From: an uncultured Prevotellaceae bacterium
Lineage (GTDB): Bacteria > Bacteroidota > Bacteroidia > Bacteroidales > Bacteroidaceae
Assembly: GCA_902780635.1 (NCBI GenBank)
Contig: CACZGH010000001.1
Location: forward strand, 124,001 to 188,000
Length of the DNA: 64,000 nt
Direction: 5' to 3'
In this document: in pieces, positions 38,762 to 46,397 of the stretch
Layout of the letters: each line of letters starts with the position of its first letter
How positions within the stretch are numbered: position 1 is the stretch's first letter
Translations under genes and position numbers: made by a program
The notes under the pieces: generated by a model
What the model saw: only the letters and a program-made list of their open reading frames with translations
Databases searched by the model: none
Told to the model about the DNA's origin: nothing

Positions 38762-38792
38762 CAAAATTAATGCTTTTTTTGGAACTGACAAA
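38762..38792 (-). promoter_or_regulatory. Promoter of Wza-like gene
   Basis: Minus strand: TTTG (38792-38789), 19-bp spacer, TAATTTTG (38769-38762). Confidence 0.8.
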
Positions 38793-38861
38793 TTATTTGC
38801 CCATGAATTGGATTTTTGCCTACAAAAAACCTCCCCCTTTATCATCAAGAAGGGAAGGCAG

Positions 38862-38900
38862 AAAAATACCCCTTCCTCTCCGTGGAAGGCGAGGAAGGGG
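38862..38900 (-). terminator. Terminator of uxaC
   Basis: CCCCTTCCTC and GAGGAAGGGG (10-bp stem, 12-nt loop) followed on the minus strand by TATTTTT. Confidence 0.75.
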
Positions 38901-38926
38901 TTGAAAATATCAAGTGTGATAGTGGA

Positions 38927-40330
38927 TCAATAGAACTTGAAATAGCGGCGGGCGTTGTTGTAGCTGATGTCCTCGACCATACGTGAGAGCGACTCCATGT
39001 CATCGGGAAGAAGCCCTTTCTCCACATCGTTGCCCAGCAAGTTGCAGAGCAGGCGGCGGAAATACTCATGACGCGGATATGAGAGGAATGAACGAGAGTC
39101 GGTAAGCATGCCCACGAAACGGCTGAGGAGCCCAAGCACTGAGAGGGCGTTCATCTGTCGAGTCATACCGTCGAGCTGGTCGTTGAACCACCATCCAGAT
39201 CCAAACTGGATCTTTCCGGGGCAAGAGCCGTCCTGGAAGTTGCCAAGCATAGTGGCAATCACTTCATTAGCACAAGGATTGAGCGTGTAGAGGATGGTGC
39301 GGGTGAGTTTTCCCTGCTCGTTGAGGTGATTGAGGAAATGACTCATGGCACGTGCTGTGTTGAACTCGCCGATGGAGTCGAAACCGGTATCCGGACCAAG
39401 ACGATTGTACATCAGGCTGTTGTTGTCGCGGATGGCGCCATAGTGATACTGCTGTGTCCAGTCGCTGGCGTGATCCATCTCGGCCATGATGGTGAGGAAG
39501 CAGTGTTTGAACTGCCTGATCTCCGACTCAATGAGCGACTGTCCGCGCATGGCTTTTGCGAAGATGATCTCTATCTGGCTGTCGGTGTAAGGCTCATCGT
39601 AGAACTCCTCGATGCCATGGTCACTCAGTCTGCATCCGTTCTCATGGAAGAAGTCGTGACGCTTCTGCAGCGCGTCGACCATATCCTTGAAGCTGGCAAT
39701 CTCCATATCGGCCACTTCGGCCAACTGCTTGACGTAAGCAGGGAACTCCGGCTTCTCGATATTCATAGCCTTGTCTGGCCGCCATGCCGGTATCATTTTG
39801 ATCTCGAATCCACTCTCGCGTGTCTGCTTGTGATATCTGAGATCGTCGACGGGGTCGTCGGTGGTGCAGACACACTCCACATGATAGTGGCGCATCAGTC
39901 CGCGTGCGGTGTACTCTGGCAACTTCAGTTTCTCGTTGCACTCGTCGAAGATCTCACGTGCCGTCTTGGGGCTGAGAAGTTTTTCGATACCGAAAGCGGT
40001 CTTAAGCTCCAGGTGAGTCCAGTGATACAATGGGTTTCTGAAGGTGTAGGGCACGGTCTCAGCCCACTTCTCAAATTTCTCCCAATCGCTGGTGTCCTTA
40101 CCGGTACAGTAGCGCTCGTCCACACCATTGGTACGCATGGCGCGCCATTTGTAATGGTCACCACCGAGCCACAGTTCGGTGATACTTGCAAACTGATGGT
40201 CGTTGGCCACCATTTCGGGGATGAGATGACAGTGATAGTCGATGATGGGCATACGAGCCGCATGCTTGTGGAAAAGTTCCTGTGCAGTAGTGGTGTCAAG
40301 CAGGAAATTCTCGTCCATGAATTTTTTCAT
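38927..40330 (-). CDS. uxaC: Glucuronate (uronate) isomerase
   Basis: 467 residues, the normal length. It converts D-glucuronate to D-fructuronate and D-galacturonate to D-tagaturonate. The amidohydrolase-like metal site HCHL (IDYHCHLIPEMV), WTHLELKTAFG, TTDDPVDDL and PAWRPDKA are typical of UxaC. Other uronate genes (uxuA, uxuB, kdgK) are not in this window. It is divergent from ansA, with closely spaced promoters. Confidence 0.96.
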   Translation of the reverse strand: MKKFMDENFLLDTTTAQELFHKHAARMPIIDYHCHLIPEMVANDHQFASITELWLGGDHYKWRAMRTNGVDERYCTGKDTSDWEKFEKWAETVPYTFRNPLYHWTHLELKTAFGIEKLLSPKTAREIFDECNEKLKLPEYTARGLMRHYHVECVCTTDDPVDDLRYHKQTRESGFEIKMIPAWRPDKAMNIEKPEFPAYVKQLAEVADMEIASFKDMVDALQKRHDFFHENGCRLSDHGIEEFYDEPYTDSQIEIIFAKAMRGQSLIESEIRQFKHCFLTIMAEMDHASDWTQQYHYGAIRDNNSLMYNRLGPDTGFDSIGEFNTARAMSHFLNHLNEQGKLTRTILYTLNPCANEVIATMLGNFQDGSCPGKIQFGSGWWFNDQLDGMTRQMNALSVLGLLSRFVGMLTDSRSFLSYPRHEYFRRLLCNLLGNDVEKGLLPDDMESLSRMVEDISYNNARRYFKFY

Positions 40331-40389
40331 AAAAGAAATAGTTTTGACAGTTTATGAATTGTATGATTAGTGTTTTCTAAATAGTAATG

Positions 40390-40397
40390 CAAATATA
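40390..40397 (-). promoter_or_regulatory. -7 box of uxaC promoter
   Basis: Minus-strand TATATTTG, 60 bp before the start codon. It lies only 11 bp from the -33 box of the divergent ansA promoter. Confidence 0.5.
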
Positions 40398-40407
40398 GCG
40401 ATTTTTT

Positions 40408-40438
40408 TTTGAAAAGCGAGAAAATTAAGTTATATTTG
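40408..40438 (+). promoter_or_regulatory. Promoter of ansA
   Basis: TTTG (40408-40411), 19-bp spacer, TATATTTG (40431-40438). It lies over the in-frame ATG at 40409, which therefore cannot be the start. Confidence 0.85.
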
Positions 40439-40465
40439 CACTTAAATTTACGCAAACGATGTCGT

Positions 40466-41536
40466 ATGATGGATTTCAAAGCTGAAACGTTGCCCCCCTA
40501 CCCCCTCACCAACAAAGTGCTGCTCATCTACACGGGCGGCACGATAGGCATGGGGTGCAATCCAAAGACGGGAGCCCTTGAGCCATTAGACTTCAACCAC
40601 CTGATCGACAACCTGCCGGAGTTTCAATACCTGCGCACAGGCATCGACCTCTATCAGTTTAACCCTCCTGTCGACTCCAGCGACATGACCCCCACGCTGT
40701 GGGCGCAGTTGGTGAACATCATATCCAGCCGCTACGACGACTATGACGGCTTCGTGATCCTGCATGGCACCGACACGATGGCCTACACGGCATCGGCTTT
40801 GTCGTTCATGCTGGAAAATCTGACCAAGCCCGTGATTCTCACTGGTAGTCAGCTGCCCATCGGACAGTTGCGCACCGACGGCAAGGAAAACCTTGTGACG
40901 AGCATCGAGCTGGCCTCTGCCCACCACCCCGACGGCCGTGCGATGGTGCCCGAGGTATGCATCTATTTTGGCGGCCAACTGCTCCGTGGCAACCGCGCCA
41001 CCAAACAGAGCGCTGATGGTTTCAATGCCTTTGCCACGTTCAACTACCCCACCCTCTGTCATGCCGGTGTCAACTTCACCTATCACGATCATCACATCCT
41101 CAAACCCGACTACAGCCGCCCGATGACCCCTCACACACAGATGGACACCAATGTGATCGTGATGTCGCTGTTTCCTGGTATACAGGAGTGCTTCTTGCGT
41201 CATGTTCTGGAGGCACATGAGCTGCGCGCGGTGGTGATGCGCACCTTCGGCAGTGGCAATGCTCCCCAGGCACCCTGGCTGATGCGTCTGCTACGTGAGG
41301 CGAGCGACCGTGGTGTGACCATCGTGAATATCAGCCAGTGCATCTCTGGCTTTGTGGAGATGGGTCGCTATGACACTGGCTACCAACTGCAGGGTGCCGG
41401 TGTGGTGAGCGGAAGAGACAGCACGGTGGAGAGTGCCGTGACCAAGTTGATGTACCTACAGGCGCGATACAGCGACTACCATACGATTCGCGACCTCATG
41501 AACCGCTCCCTCTGCGGTGAAATAACAGTGGGGTGA
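40466..41536 (+). CDS. ansA: Type I L-asparaginase
   Basis: 356 residues. It hydrolyses L-asparagine to aspartate and ammonia in the cytoplasm (no signal peptide). TGGTIGM holds the first catalytic Thr and HGTDTMAYTASALSFM the second Thr-Asp pair; the Lys lies in ILTGSQLP/GKENL. The start is ATG at 40466 or, equally well, ATG at 40469, as they are adjacent. The length fits type I enzymes of this phylum. Confidence 0.93.
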   Translation: MMDFKAETLPPYPLTNKVLLIYTGGTIGMGCNPKTGALEPLDFNHLIDNLPEFQYLRTGIDLYQFNPPVDSSDMTPTLWAQLVNIISSRYDDYDGFVILHGTDTMAYTASALSFMLENLTKPVILTGSQLPIGQLRTDGKENLVTSIELASAHHPDGRAMVPEVCIYFGGQLLRGNRATKQSADGFNAFATFNYPTLCHAGVNFTYHDHHILKPDYSRPMTPHTQMDTNVIVMSLFPGIQECFLRHVLEAHELRAVVMRTFGSGNAPQAPWLMRLLREASDRGVTIVNISQCISGFVEMGRYDTGYQLQGAGVVSGRDSTVESAVTKLMYLQARYSDYHTIRDLMNRSLCGEITVG

Positions 41537-41540
41537 AGAA

Positions 41541-41567
41541 CCTCCCCCTGCCCCTCCGAAGGAGGGG
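41541..41567 (+). repeat. CCTCCCC hairpin repeat, copy 1
   Basis: CCTCCCCC followed by CCCCTCC-GAA-GGAGGGG, 4 bp behind the ansA stop. Two further copies stand behind the MBOAT gene. Confidence 0.75.
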
Positions 41568-41652
41568 AGAAAGAAGCAAAAGTTGGTTATGCAGTTTGCA
41601 ACAAAAACTCAAAATTTAAGAAACTCAAAACTCATTATAAATCTATACACAA

Positions 41653-42195
41653 ATGAAAGAACTGAAAGGAACAAAAACAGAGAAAAACCTGCAGGAAGCC
41701 TTCGCAGGTGAGAGCCAGGCTCGCAACAAGTACAGTTACTGGGCATCTAAAGCCAAGAAAGACGGCTATCAGCAGATAGCAGCCATCTTTGAAGAGACCG
41801 CTAACAACGAGAAAGAGCACGCCAAGATGTGGTTTAAACTGCTCGAAGGCGGCGCCATCAAGTCGACACCAGAAAATCTGGCCGCCGCCGCTGCCGGTGA
41901 GAATTTTGAGTGGACCGACATGTACGATCGTATGGCCCGTGAGGCTGAGGAGGAGGGCTTTGATGAAATAGCCGCCAAATTCCGTGGTGTGGCCGCCATC
42001 GAGAAGCACCATGAGGAGCGCTATCGCAAATTGCTTCAGAACATCGAAGACAAAGTGGTATTCTCTCGCGACGGTGACTGCATCTGGCAGTGCCGCAACT
42101 GTGGCCATGTGGTCATCGGCAAGGAAGCTCCAGAGGTATGTCCTGTGTGCGACCATCCACAAAGCTACTTTGAGCTGAAGGCTGAAAATTATTGA
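41653..42195 (+). CDS. rbr: Rubrerythrin
   Basis: 180 residues. An N-terminal ferritin-like di-iron domain with [15 protein letters not shown] and [11 protein letters not shown], and a C-terminal rubredoxin domain with CRNCGH and CPVCDHP. It reduces hydrogen peroxide in anaerobes. The starting line [17 protein letters not shown] is typical. A perfect palindrome follows 7 bp behind the stop. Confidence 0.97.
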   Translation: MKELKGTKTEKNLQEAFAGESQARNKYSYWASKAKKDGYQQIAAIFEETANNEKEHAKMWFKLLEGGAIKSTPENLAAAAAGENFEWTDMYDRMAREAEEEGFDEIAAKFRGVAAIEKHHEERYRKLLQNIEDKVVFSRDGDCIWQCRNCGHVVIGKEAPEVCPVCDHPQSYFELKAENY

Positions 42196-42202
42196 TTTTT
42201 AT

Positions 42203-42250
42203 TAGACGAGTGGACGGGTAGACATGCATGTCTACCCGTCCACTCGTCTA
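42203..42250. repeat. Perfect 48-bp palindrome between rbr and araC-type gene
   Basis: The 24-nt arms (42203-42226 and 42227-42250) are exact reverse complements with no spacer. Neither side has a real T-run. The two genes are convergent here. Confidence 0.9.
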
Positions 42251-42259
42251 CTTGTCAAC

Positions 42260-43144
42260 TCACACGATAATCCTCGTTTTTCGGTAATTCTCCCGAAACT
42301 CGGTGGGGCTGCAGCCTTTTTTCTTTTTAAAGATACGGTTGAAATTGCTCAGATTGTTAAACCCGCACTTGAAACTGATTTCCGACACACTTTGAGAGGT
42401 GTCGACCAGCAAACGTGACGCAGACCCTAGGCGGATGTCAATGATATAGTCTGTGAGATTGCGCCCTGTATGTAGTTTGAAAAAGCGACTGAAAGCGCTG
42501 GGACTCATACCTGCAATATCTGCCAGCGTGCCCAGTCTGATTTCATCCATGTAGTTTTTGGAAATATAGTTTTTTACCTTGAGCACACGCCGACTGTCGT
42601 CTTCAACGGCTATTTTAGCATAACTCGACGTGGCCAGCGGTCTTGCGCCCTCACATTTTGACAGTTCGTACAAGATAGTCAGGAACTGAGTGACAGCATA
42701 AAAACCCTCTTTGATGGAGCTGAGTGAGTCGAGCATGGGATAGACCTTGAGGATGGCGCTGATAGGAAAACAAAGTCCTTTGCGCGCTTCGTTCATCATC
42801 TTTCTCATCGAGATGAAAGGTGTGCGTGAGAAGAGCGAGTCTCCATCCAGCCGGAAGTCAAACTGTACGGTGATTTCCCTGATGTTCTCACCCTGGCAGA
42901 TATGCTGCTCCCACACATGCTCTAGATCGGGACTGGTGATCAGCACAAGATCATATTCGCCTATCACCTCGGTGCTGTCGCCTACGATACGCCTCACCCC
43001 AGGTGCATGTTCTACGAAATTCAGCTCAGAAACCTCGTGGTTGTGGATGGGATAGGTGAACTCCTTCTTATGCCGGTCGGCGATATAGAGCACATCCTTG
43101 CCCATCAGTGGTGTGATCTCGTGAATGATTCTCCTGTCTTCCAT
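42260..43144 (-). CDS. AraC-family transcriptional regulator
   Basis: 294 residues. An N-terminal cupin-like sensor region (about 15-110) and a C-terminal double HTH (about 190-290) with ADIAGMSPSAFSRFFK and ISFKCGFNNLSNFNRIFK, and the family-typical ending GCSPTEFR. The gene begins 4 bp behind dapA, so it belongs to the same transcript. No target can be named from the sequence. Confidence 0.92.
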   Translation of the reverse strand: MEDRRIIHEITPLMGKDVLYIADRHKKEFTYPIHNHEVSELNFVEHAPGVRRIVGDSTEVIGEYDLVLITSPDLEHVWEQHICQGENIREITVQFDFRLDGDSLFSRTPFISMRKMMNEARKGLCFPISAILKVYPMLDSLSSIKEGFYAVTQFLTILYELSKCEGARPLATSSYAKIAVEDDSRRVLKVKNYISKNYMDEIRLGTLADIAGMSPSAFSRFFKLHTGRNLTDYIIDIRLGSASRLLVDTSQSVSEISFKCGFNNLSNFNRIFKKKKGCSPTEFRENYRKTRIIV

Positions 43145-43148
43145 TACA

Positions 43149-44036
43149 TTATATTTTCAGCCCCTTCAGTATCTCACTCATTTTCTGCAGCGTGGTAACC
43201 CTAGTGGGCACCAATGGCAGTCGGAGCACATTTTCTATGAAGCCCATCTCATGAAGCAGGGCTTTGACTCCCGCCGGATTGCCATCCACAAAGAGCAGGC
43301 TGTATAAATCGGTGAACTTATGATGTATTTTCCGCGCAGCTGCAAACTCATTGTTAAACTCCAGACGAATCATCCTGGAGAACTCTTTAGGCAGGGCATT
43401 TCCGATGACGGAGATGACGCCCACAGCCCCACAGGCCACCATCGGATAGGTGAGCGCGTCGTCGCCTGAGATCACTTCAAAATCATCTGGCTTGTTCTTG
43501 ATGATCTCGTCCACCAATTCCAGGCTTCCGCTAGCCTCTTTGATGGCCACGATATTGTCACAGTCGCGTGCGAGTCGGCAGGTGGTCTCAGCTTTCATCA
43601 GAATTCCGGTGCGTCCCGGTACGTTGTACAGCACCACAGGCAACTTTGTAGCCTCTGCGATGGCTTTGAAATGCCTGTAGAGCCCTTCCTGAGACGGCTT
43701 GTTATAATATGGACAGACACTCAGCACACCGTCGATGCCGCCGAAGTCACCATGTTTCAGTTCGTCGACCACGGCAGCGGTATTGTTTCCACCACACCCC
43801 ATCAGAATAGGCACCCGGCCTTTCACCTGTCTTACAATCTGATTTTTGATGTTTTGTTTCTCCTCAGCAGAAAGGCAAGGTGTCTCTCCTGTAGTAGCGA
43901 GGATGCACAAAAAGTCGGCACCATTGTCAAGTTGATAGTCCACCAGTCGCTCCAATGCGTCATAGTCTACGGAGCCATCGGTTTTGAAGGGTGTGACGAG
44001 CGCGATGCCCAGTCCTCTGAATATATTTTGACTCAT
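43149..44036 (-). CDS. dapA: 4-hydroxy-tetrahydrodipicolinate synthase
   Basis: 295 residues from the chosen start. It condenses pyruvate and aspartate semialdehyde in lysine/diaminopimelate synthesis. TTGETP (substrate Thr), PYYNKPSQEGLY (Tyr), NVPGRTG (Arg) and the Schiff-base Lys in AIKEASG are present. An ATG 30 bp upstream (44066) lies inside the presumed promoter and is rejected. truA is upstream and an AraC-type regulator downstream. Confidence 0.94.
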   Translation of the reverse strand: MSQNIFRGLGIALVTPFKTDGSVDYDALERLVDYQLDNGADFLCILATTGETPCLSAEEKQNIKNQIVRQVKGRVPILMGCGGNNTAAVVDELKHGDFGGIDGVLSVCPYYNKPSQEGLYRHFKAIAEATKLPVVLYNVPGRTGILMKAETTCRLARDCDNIVAIKEASGSLELVDEIIKNKPDDFEVISGDDALTYPMVACGAVGVISVIGNALPKEFSRMIRLEFNNEFAAARKIHHKFTDLYSLLFVDGNPAGVKALLHEMGFIENVLRLPLVPTRVTTLQKMSEILKGLKI

Positions 44037-44063
44037 AAAATAGTTTTGCTTACAATTTCGCTG

Positions 44064-44071
44064 CAAAGTTA
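44064..44071 (-). promoter_or_regulatory. -7 box of dapA promoter
   Basis: Minus-strand TAACTTTG, 27 bp before the dapA start. No -33 box at the ideal place. Confidence 0.5.
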
Positions 44072-44127
44072 CTAAATAAAATTGAAGATTGATAATAGAA
44101 CATTGAAAAATGAAACAAACTACCTAT

Positions 44128-44862
44128 CTAATTATATTCTATGTTTTGGAGGAAGAGGGCACAGGCAGGCATACTCTCTCCTGCCGCTGTGCGGCTTTTT
44201 CCCTCAATGACACTGTGGAATTCGTCGAGTGAGATGCGTCCCCTGCCCACATCGATGAGTGTGCCGACCACCGCCCTAACCATATTGCGAAGGAAGCGGT
44301 TGGCGGTGATGACAAAGCGGTAACGCCCCTCGCCCACCTGCTCCCAGCGGGCCTCTGTCACATGGCATATCGTCGTTTTCACATCTGTATGACTTTTGCA
44401 GAAAGCAGCGAAATCGTCGTAAGTGGTGAGTATTCGTCCTGCCTCGTTCATCAAGTCGAAGTCGAGCTGATAGTGTATAGGACAAGAGAAGTTACGCACA
44501 AAGGGGCTTTTGTGTGTATGTATATAATAATGGTACGTGCGCGAAAGGGCGCTGAACCGTGCGTGCATGTCTTGATTGACGGGCACGGTCTTTTGGACGG
44601 CGATGTCACGAGGCAAGATCCGATTAAGACGATAGGTCAGCTGGGCGGTGTCTGGCGTCAGATCTGTATCAAAATGCGCCACCATCATAGCGGCATGCAC
44701 CCCAGCGTCGGTTCTGCCCGCCCCCACTACCTCGATGGGTTGACGGAGCAATATAGAGAGGGCGCGCTGCAACTCTTCCTGCACAGAATTGCCATTGGGC
44801 TGTACCTGCCATCCATGGTATGCAGTTCCGTCGTAACTAAGAAACACGAAATATCGATTCAT
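44128..44862 (-). CDS. truA: tRNA pseudouridine synthase A
   Basis: 244 residues. It makes pseudouridine at positions 38-40 in the anticodon arm. YDGTAYHGWQVQPNGNSVQ at the start and the catalytic Asp in GAGRTDAGVHA. The length is normal. It precedes dapA on the same strand. Confidence 0.95.
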   Translation of the reverse strand: MNRYFVFLSYDGTAYHGWQVQPNGNSVQEELQRALSILLRQPIEVVGAGRTDAGVHAAMMVAHFDTDLTPDTAQLTYRLNRILPRDIAVQKTVPVNQDMHARFSALSRTYHYYIHTHKSPFVRNFSCPIHYQLDFDLMNEAGRILTTYDDFAAFCKSHTDVKTTICHVTEARWEQVGEGRYRFVITANRFLRNMVRAVVGTLIDVGRGRISLDEFHSVIEGKSRTAAGESMPACALFLQNIEYN

Positions 44863-45153
44863 GGTGCGAAGTTAATGAAAAAGACGCAAAGAAACAAAAA
44901 AAAGTGTCGTTATCTATCACAGACGACGGCACTCTATTCCAAGAAAAATTACACTCTATTGATTATAAAGCCTAATACCTAAATATAATTGGAGAACATT
45001 ATCTACGGCAAAGATATATAAAAATTTTGTTTTGTGTAGCATTAAAAGCCACAAAAATGAAAAAAAAATTGTTTTTTTTATTTCCATTTCAGACAAAGAC
45101 AAATACGCCGTCCGAACAGACAAAAACAAGGTTGTCAACACACTTTGTTCTGG
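44863..45153. other. Non-coding gap
   Basis: 291 bp, A+T-rich. No RNA gene, repeat or signal was recognised in it. Confidence 0.4.
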
Positions 45154-46263
45154 CTAATTTTTGAGTGCCAGATTGTAGTTGTAGTACTTCCTGTTGCCTG
45201 TGATGTCCTCCACCACTCTGATGAAAGGCGGGAACTTGACCGACTCGTCAGAAGCCACACCTTTTGTCTCCAGAATGACCAAATTATTGATGGGCTTATA
45301 AAAGGTGTCAAGTTCGAAATACTGTCCCTTCCAGATGAAACTTTTTCTTATTTTGTATATCGTCTGTCTGTAGGGGTCAGCCTGCTGCAAGAGCGAGTTA
45401 TAAAGATTGTTGCTGATCTGCCGCTCTGTCTCCAGCCTCTCTTTTTCCGATATCTGCTTTTTGGTGGTATGCACGTTGACGTATTTGCCTTCCCATCCCC
45501 TCTTTCTAAGTCTCACCTCACACCCTGGTTCGGCCACAAGATAGGTCTGTGTGATCTCACTCACGATACACTCAGGCAACTCTCCCACCACTTCGACGAT
45601 ATACTTCCGCTCCTCCTCGATAGGCTGTGGCAGTCCCAGCACAAAAGAGATTTCCTTCAGCACACGGTTGATTTTCTTGTCGAAGTCCTCGTGGTTGTTG
45701 ATCACGCGCAGGTGCGAATGCCCTGTCCATGCATTGATCACTTTCTTGTCGAGCAATCGTGCCTGCCGCAGTCCCTCCTCGTTCATCTGCTCATAGCGAG
45801 TGGCATTGGTGCTGGTGGTGTAAAACTGCTCAGCGCCGTCGGCTGCCGACACGAGGTGCAGCACCGCGTCGTAGCGGTGGTCACGCAACTGAGCCGTGGT
45901 AACACCCAGTTCGTTGGTAATCTGCTCCCACATCTCAGGCGTCATATAGGCGGAGATATCCATCACGCCGCGGTCGCAGACAATGACAGTAGGCTTCTCG
46001 CACTCCTCCGCCATGCGCATAAACTTGTCCTCGAAAGCCAATTGCAGTTCGAGGGTAGCTTTTTCTCCCTGATAAAACAGGCCTTTGTTGGGCGTAAGAT
46101 AATTCATACCGGCCTGGCTGAAGAGCGTTGGTATCTCGGGAATGGTAAACACCTTATATCCAAGACTGGAGAAATGCTCTATCACTTTGACGAGAGCGGT
46201 GGTTTTACCGGCACATGGGCCGCCGGTGAGAACGATTTTTTTAATGTCTTTGCTCATCTTCAC
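45154..46263 (-). CDS. AAA-type ATPase/CYTH two-domain protein (Ttd14-like)
   Basis: 369 residues. An N-terminal P-loop domain of the NadR/Ttd14 type (GGPCAGKTT about 15-23; a Walker B-like VIVCDRGVMD) is followed by a C-terminal CYTH-like domain that starts with the ExExK signature EEERK (about 220). Later basic residues (EVRLRKRG, K, ERQIS) would line the tunnel. The combination resembles the eukaryotic TRPL-translocation-defect protein 14 family, of which bacterial versions exist. CYTH domains bind phosphates or hydrolyse triphosphates. The function here is unknown. Confidence 0.8.
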   Translation of the reverse strand: MKMSKDIKKIVLTGGPCAGKTTALVKVIEHFSSLGYKVFTIPEIPTLFSQAGMNYLTPNKGLFYQGEKATLELQLAFEDKFMRMAEECEKPTVIVCDRGVMDISAYMTPEMWEQITNELGVTTAQLRDHRYDAVLHLVSAADGAEQFYTTSTNATRYEQMNEEGLRQARLLDKKVINAWTGHSHLRVINNHEDFDKKINRVLKEISFVLGLPQPIEEERKYIVEVVGELPECIVSEITQTYLVAEPGCEVRLRKRGWEGKYVNVHTTKKQISEKERLETERQISNNLYNSLLQQADPYRQTIYKIRKSFIWKGQYFELDTFYKPINNLVILETKGVASDESVKFPPFIRVVEDITGNRKYYNYNLALKN

Positions 46264-46336
46264 TATTCATAATTATTCGCAAACTCATCAGCTGCGCAGT
46301 CACAATTGACAATTCATTTTTAAACAATTCGTACTA

Positions 46337-46397
46337 TTGTCTGAACTCCTCTGCTCTGAACTCCTAAACTCCTGATCTCCTGAACTCCTGATCTCCT
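46337..46397 (-). repeat. AGGAGTT-type repeat, copy D (minus strand)
   Basis: Read on the minus strand: several AGGAG(T/A)TCAGG and AGGAGTTTAGG units, ending in AGGAGTTCAGACAATAGT. Its orientation is that of pepD, directly behind whose stop it lies. Confidence 0.7.

Noticed and set aside
39326-40357. A 343-codon plus-strand frame opposite uxaC
   Set aside because: Antisense shadow of a certain UxaC gene, and it runs across the uxaC start.
45145-46272. A 375-codon plus-strand frame opposite the AAA-CYTH gene
   Set aside because: It mirrors the real gene; its translation has no recognisable motif while the other strand has a P-loop and EEERK.
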